The position numbers and the translations under genes are program-made. Under the pieces are notes generated by a model. The model searched no databases. It worked only from the letters and a program-made list of their open reading frames with translations, and was not told the origin of the DNA. From an uncultured Saprospiraceae bacterium (GTDB lineage: Bacteria; Bacteroidota; Bacteroidia; Chitinophagales; Saprospiraceae), in assembly GCA_934699305.1 (NCBI GenBank), contig CAKUWM010000141.1, forward strand, positions 1-7,348: a stretch of 7,348 bases of DNA, in the 5' to 3' direction. Below, in pieces: positions 5,464 to 7,348 of this stretch. How positions within the stretch are numbered: position 1 is the first letter of the stretch; each line of letters begins with the position of its first letter.

Positions 5464-7254
5464 ATGAAAAAAAATTTAGTTATATTAGCATGTCTAATTT
5501 TTATTACAATGAATTTATTCTCCCAATCTGATGGATATTGCCCTCCGGATACGAATAATAAAGTAGTTAAGAAGCCCTTTCTTAGTCTTCAACAAGCAGT
5601 ACGCCCATTACAAGAACCCATCAATACAAATCCATATACTTTTTCTTCTGATTCTTTCAGAATGGTTTTCTGGGTACATGGTATGAATGGATCGAGTAGT
5701 TCATGGATAAGAGCAGCTACTGCAAGCTCTTCACACTTGATAGGAGGAGATATACCGGGTTTCTCACCAAGGAAGATATATTCATATTTGCCCGATTATT
5801 CTAATAATCAATATGACTTGACCAGTGCTGCTTTGGTTTTAAAATCGCAGTTGAATAAAAATCAAAATTTACCTGCTAACTATCCTGACTCAGCAAGTAT
5901 GATTATTGCACACAGTCAAGGGGGTATAGTCACCAGAGCTATGCTTTATACTGATTCATTGAATCATCAGAAGTATAAAATTGGAGGATTCGCGACCTTT
6001 GGGTCCCCCCACCGAGGTGCTGTTGGCCTTACGGGTAATAATCGGATACTATCATACAATTTTTTTGAAACAGCAGCGAATGACCTTTCTGAGGCTTATA
6101 TCACTGAATATGCAGTTAACCTAAAGCGCCCAGTTGATAAACTTAACCATAGCTTTTTTGGCCACTTATTTAATCTTAATATCCAACTACCTGATGCGGA
6201 TACGATTAGAAATATCCTAAGAAAGCAATTTTTATATAATCCTGTTACGGATGAAAATGGCTTTCTCCTTAGTCTCATCAGAGGCTTCGTTGAATCCGGC
6301 ATAATTGATGAATTAGCTGTGGGAAATAATAGCCTTAATTTAATTAATGCCACCCAACCGGATATGAAGCAATTGGATGGAGCAGTGGCTTTCTATGGTG
6401 TAAAAAAACCATTTAAGCATCAATATACAGATGGTCGAACCGCATTGTTGGTTGAACCACTCTGGGCACTGTTCCATTATGCTCTAAATGACCCCAATGA
6501 CGAATATTATTTTGCTGCCAATAATGATTGGAAACTAGCAGAAAAAGCAAGAGAAGCACAACTTGATTATTTAGAAGTAATTCATGAACACAATACTGTG
6601 ATAGATACTTTAAGATCATATTGGTCAATTCCCCCTTGGGGTAACTGTGATCCTGCTTTTCTTGTGTTTCTTAGTCAATTTGAAGTCTCACGGCATTTTA
6701 CTATGAATGTATGTAAACCAAGGAAAAGATGGGAAAAAATACATGATTTGGAGGATATCAGGGAAGCATATTATGTAGGGTATTATTGGTGGGATAAGGC
6801 TAATCTTTTATGGGCGACAGCCATGGGAGCCAGATCTAAATCAATGGTCAACGAACGGGTATGTAAGTGTAGAGTTCATAATATTCTTTTCGATAAAGAG
6901 TATAATTTCAGCTATATACCCGAAATAAATGAAGCCTGTGGTGATAATATCCTTTCGAATCTCATGCCTATACCTGATTGGACAAAATGGGAGATATTAG
7001 GTGGATGGGATGAGAATATAGAGGGAATTACGCACATTATTGACAAACCCTACGATGGCGCCGCCCTTGCCGAGTCCACCGCTGACCTGCCCTTCAGAAC
7101 CAGTGATATGAAGTATTTAGGAACAGATGTATCACTAATGGATGGCTCCGGTCACATGCAGATGCGCAATGACGATAATCTGAAGAATTGCCTAAATCAC
7201 CTGTTCAATGGGGATGTGGGGAGATTTTTCAAAACAAAAAAACTCGATGAATGA
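5464..7254 (+). CDS. Exported lipase-like alpha/beta hydrolase with a long insertion
   Basis: The product is a 596-residue protein. Residues 1-21 form a Sec signal peptide (KKN, hydrophobic core, cleavage near LFSQ). The fold is read from the oxyanion motif VHGMNG (71-76), the nucleophile elbow IIAHSQGG with Ser151 (147-154), and FATFGSPHRG (176-185), the strand-turn seen in lipases and PGAP1-like hydrolases. The elbow is A-x-S-x-G rather than G-x-S-x-G, as in Bacillus lipases. Near the C-terminus, YDGAALAES (Asp531) resembles the DGxVPxxS acid segment of lipases, and GSGHMQM (His564) is a likely catalytic histidine. About 330 residues lie between GSPHRG and Asp531, far more than a normal lid; this part is rich in Trp/Tyr, has five Cys (395, 417, 467, 469, 492), and is unrecognised. 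There is no T9SS sorting domain, so the periplasm or outer surface is likely. An acyl ester or lipid substrate is inferred. Confidence 0.8.
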   Translation: MKKNLVILACLIFITMNLFSQSDGYCPPDTNNKVVKKPFLSLQQAVRPLQEPINTNPYTFSSDSFRMVFWVHGMNGSSSSWIRAATASSSHLIGGDIPGFSPRKIYSYLPDYSNNQYDLTSAALVLKSQLNKNQNLPANYPDSASMIIAHSQGGIVTRAMLYTDSLNHQKYKIGGFATFGSPHRGAVGLTGNNRILSYNFFETAANDLSEAYITEYAVNLKRPVDKLNHSFFGHLFNLNIQLPDADTIRNILRKQFLYNPVTDENGFLLSLIRGFVESGIIDELAVGNNSLNLINATQPDMKQLDGAVAFYGVKKPFKHQYTDGRTALLVEPLWALFHYALNDPNDEYYFAANNDWKLAEKAREAQLDYLEVIHEHNTVIDTLRSYWSIPPWGNCDPAFLVFLSQFEVSRHFTMNVCKPRKRWEKIHDLEDIREAYYVGYYWWDKANLLWATAMGARSKSMVNERVCKCRVHNILFDKEYNFSYIPEINEACGDNILSNLMPIPDWTKWEILGGWDENIEGITHIIDKPYDGAALAESTADLPFRTSDMKYLGTDVSLMDGSGHMQMRNDDNLKNCLNHLFNGDVGRFFKTKKLDE

Positions 7255-7348
7255 AAACTATATATTTATTAATGACTCTATGGATAGCATGGGGCTGCAC
7301 GAAGCAGCCCATGCCATCTCCCTGCCTTTACCCGGATTGCAGAGATAC
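7251..7348 (+). CDS. Probable lipoprotein, N-terminal fragment (cut by window edge)
   Basis: An ATG at 7251-7253 overlaps the stop codon of the hydrolase gene (ATGA, 4-bp overlap), a layout typical of translational coupling. The 32 complete codons run to the window edge. They read MKTIYLLMTLWIAWGC then TKQPMPSPCLYPDCRD. One Lys, a hydrophobic core and a Cys at residue 16 preceded by IAWG suggest a signal peptidase II lipoprotein; Trp at -2 is not ideal for a lipobox, but the position fits. Two more Cys follow closely (24, 29). The mature part is mostly missing, so no function can be given. It is probably an outer-membrane partner of the hydrolase, by position only. Confidence 0.65.
   Translation, partial: MKTIYLLMTLWIAWGCTKQPMPSPCLYPDCRD

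Noticed and set aside
5464..5476. Run of eight A after the hydrolase ATG as a phase-variation tract
   Set aside because: AAA/AAT Lys-Asn codons at signal peptide starts are normal in AT-rich genomes, and the tract is short.
5491..5493. Cys10 of the hydrolase (VILAC) as a lipobox
   Set aside because: It lies only 10 residues from the start with too short a hydrophobic core before it, and the core continues after it; a signal peptidase I site near LFSQ fits better.
6005..6010. C6 tract in the hydrolase gene as a frameshift site
   Set aside because: The frame reads through as the conserved GSPHRG motif, so there is no sign of slippage.

Overview
The window looks like a chromosomal segment of a member of the Bacteroidota. 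Three things point there: a type IX secretion (T9SS) C-terminal sorting domain on a secreted protein, start regions that are A/T-rich with no Shine-Dalgarno sequence, and matches to the Bacteroidota -7 promoter element TAnnTTTG. Codon usage is AT-rich. No rRNA, tRNA, CRISPR array or insertion sequence was recognised. The species cannot be named from this sequence.

The left half (1-3727) is a minus-strand housekeeping block. In transcription order it holds a YheS-like ABC-F ATPase (3727-1850), the ABC-F translation factor EttA (1803-133), and the first 26 codons of a sugar-phosphate-type nucleotidyltransferase that runs off the left edge (80-1). The gaps are 46 and 52 bp. A good -7 element lies in the gap in front of ettA, so ettA probably has its own promoter.

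The middle (3728-4462) is AT-rich and holds a small XRE-type regulator on the minus strand (4308-4057). Its frame continues past the TGA stop for 25 more codons that read as a charged amphipathic helix, so the gene looks truncated by a nonsense codon. Further degenerate protein-like sequence follows. The 154-bp gap between this regulator and the next, divergent gene is rich in candidate regulatory structure: four TTTACA copies near helical phasing, a 9-bp inverted repeat that overlaps a -7 element, and a TGACAA-TT-TTGTCA palindrome 22 bp before the plus-strand start codon.

The right half (4463-7348) is a tight plus-strand set of exported proteins: a T9SS-sorted protein with an unrecognised body; 11 bp later, an exported lipase-like alpha/beta hydrolase with a very long insertion; and, overlapping its stop codon by 4 bp, the start of a probable lipoprotein that runs off the right edge. 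The layout suggests one transcript making secreted or surface proteins, possibly controlled by the divergent XRE gene. Base composition rises sharply near 7050, inside the last part of the hydrolase gene, and stays higher into the lipoprotein gene. The least described parts are this three-gene export operon, its divergent control region, and the broken regulator. The ABC-F block is ordinary.
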